Shown one piece after another: positions 63,846-64,000 of a stretch of DNA of 64,000 bases. The translations under genes and the position numbers were made by a program. Source of the DNA: Clostridiales bacterium. Lineage in GTDB: Bacteria; Bacillota; Clostridia; Christensenellales; Aristaeellaceae. The stretch is from assembly GCA_015056255.1 (NCBI GenBank), contig SVGP01000012.1, positions 1 to 64,000 on the forward strand, read 5' to 3'. The notes beneath the pieces were generated by a model. The model saw nothing but the letters and a program-made list of their open reading frames with translations. It was not told where the DNA came from and searched no databases. Position 1 is the stretch's first letter; every line of letters starts with the position of its first letter.

Positions 63846-64000
63846 TCGTCCTTGTCCTCGCAAAACAGCTTTTGAAGAATCATTTTATATCCGTCCGCGC
63901 CGTACATAAGCGCGCGGTTCACGCGTCCGATGGTCGCGCTGGACGCGCCGGTAATCTGCGTAATTTCGGTATAGGTCACCTTATCCTGAAGAAGCTTCGC
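63842..64000 (-). CDS. YerC/YecD TrpR-like regulator, N-terminus beyond window
   Basis: The last 52 codons are present: LQDKVTYTEITQITGASSATIGRVNRAL is the helix-turn-helix of the YerC/YecD TrpR-related family, followed by MYGADGYKMIL. It ends in the ATGA shared with pcrA, so it is co-transcribed with the helicase. In Firmicutes yerC is a normal neighbour of pcrA. DNA target unknown. Confidence 0.85.

Overview
The window reads as a chromosomal segment of a Gram-positive, low-to-mid GC member of the Bacillota, most likely class Clostridia (perhaps a gut Christensenellales-type lineage; this last step is inference). The reasons are the conserved Firmicutes core order in the last 17 kb, a zinc-type ribosomal protein L28, strong AGGAGG ribosome binding sites, sigma-A promoters with 17-nt spacers, a Gram-positive LexA box, MNT/HEPN and AzlCD genes, and large SH3-repeat surface proteins. 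No rRNA, tRNA, CRISPR array, integrase or transposase was seen.

Layout. 0-1.5 kb: a truncated zinc-ribbon/Ser-Thr kinase with a Thr/Pro repeat ectodomain. 1.9-3.0 kb: a TIGR00300-type ornithine cyclodeaminase. 3.1-11.9 kb: a carbohydrate uptake locus, with a divergent membrane-bound AraC regulator followed by a secreted binding protein, two LplB/CymF-like permeases, an unknown TIM-barrel-like protein and an alpha/beta-hydrolase esterase. 12-15.1 kb: a metallo-beta-lactamase-fold hydrolase, a URO-D-family methyltransferase with a flavin reductase, and an MNT antitoxin with a truncated HEPN toxin. 15.1-20.8 kb: AzlCD, an SOS-controlled Y-family polymerase, a MATE exporter, MgtC and an Lgt-like protein. 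20.9-25.7 kb: type III glutamine synthetase, argG and argH. 25.8-31.4 kb: small membrane and zinc-ribbon proteins, Nudix, YdcF, DegV, a second RsgA behind a structured leader, and a second URO-D protein. 31.6-42.6 kb: a 13-SH3-repeat NlpC/P60 wall protein, a HAD-thymidylate kinase fusion, an SH3/PG-binding protein with a degenerate kinase N-lobe, and a HelD-like motor ATPase. 42.7-46.6 kb: PFL/ACT pair, rpmB, and a CNNM magnesium-type transporter behind a leader peptide. 46.6-64 kb (all minus strand): the core operon pcrA-ligA ... yicC-rpoZ-coaBC-priA-def-fmt-rsmB-rlmN-stp-pknB-rsgA-rpe, followed by a small membrane protein.

Working together: the 5.4-11.9 kb operon should import and deacylate or hydrolyse an oligosaccharide under AraC control. 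glnN-argG-argH joins nitrogen assimilation to arginine synthesis, and the cyclodeaminase could drain ornithine to proline. The 46-64 kb block couples translation initiation and rRNA modification, CoA synthesis, replication restart and the PASTA kinase/phosphatase pair. The most interesting unexplained signals are two attenuator-like leaders (before rsgA at 28.7-29.07 kb and before the CNNM transporter at 44.82-45.0 kb), the HAD-Tmk fusion, the pseudokinase N-lobe on a wall-facing protein, paired palindromes at the degV promoter, and the dead HEPN/MNT toxin module. All functional assignments come from reading motifs by eye; no searches were run.
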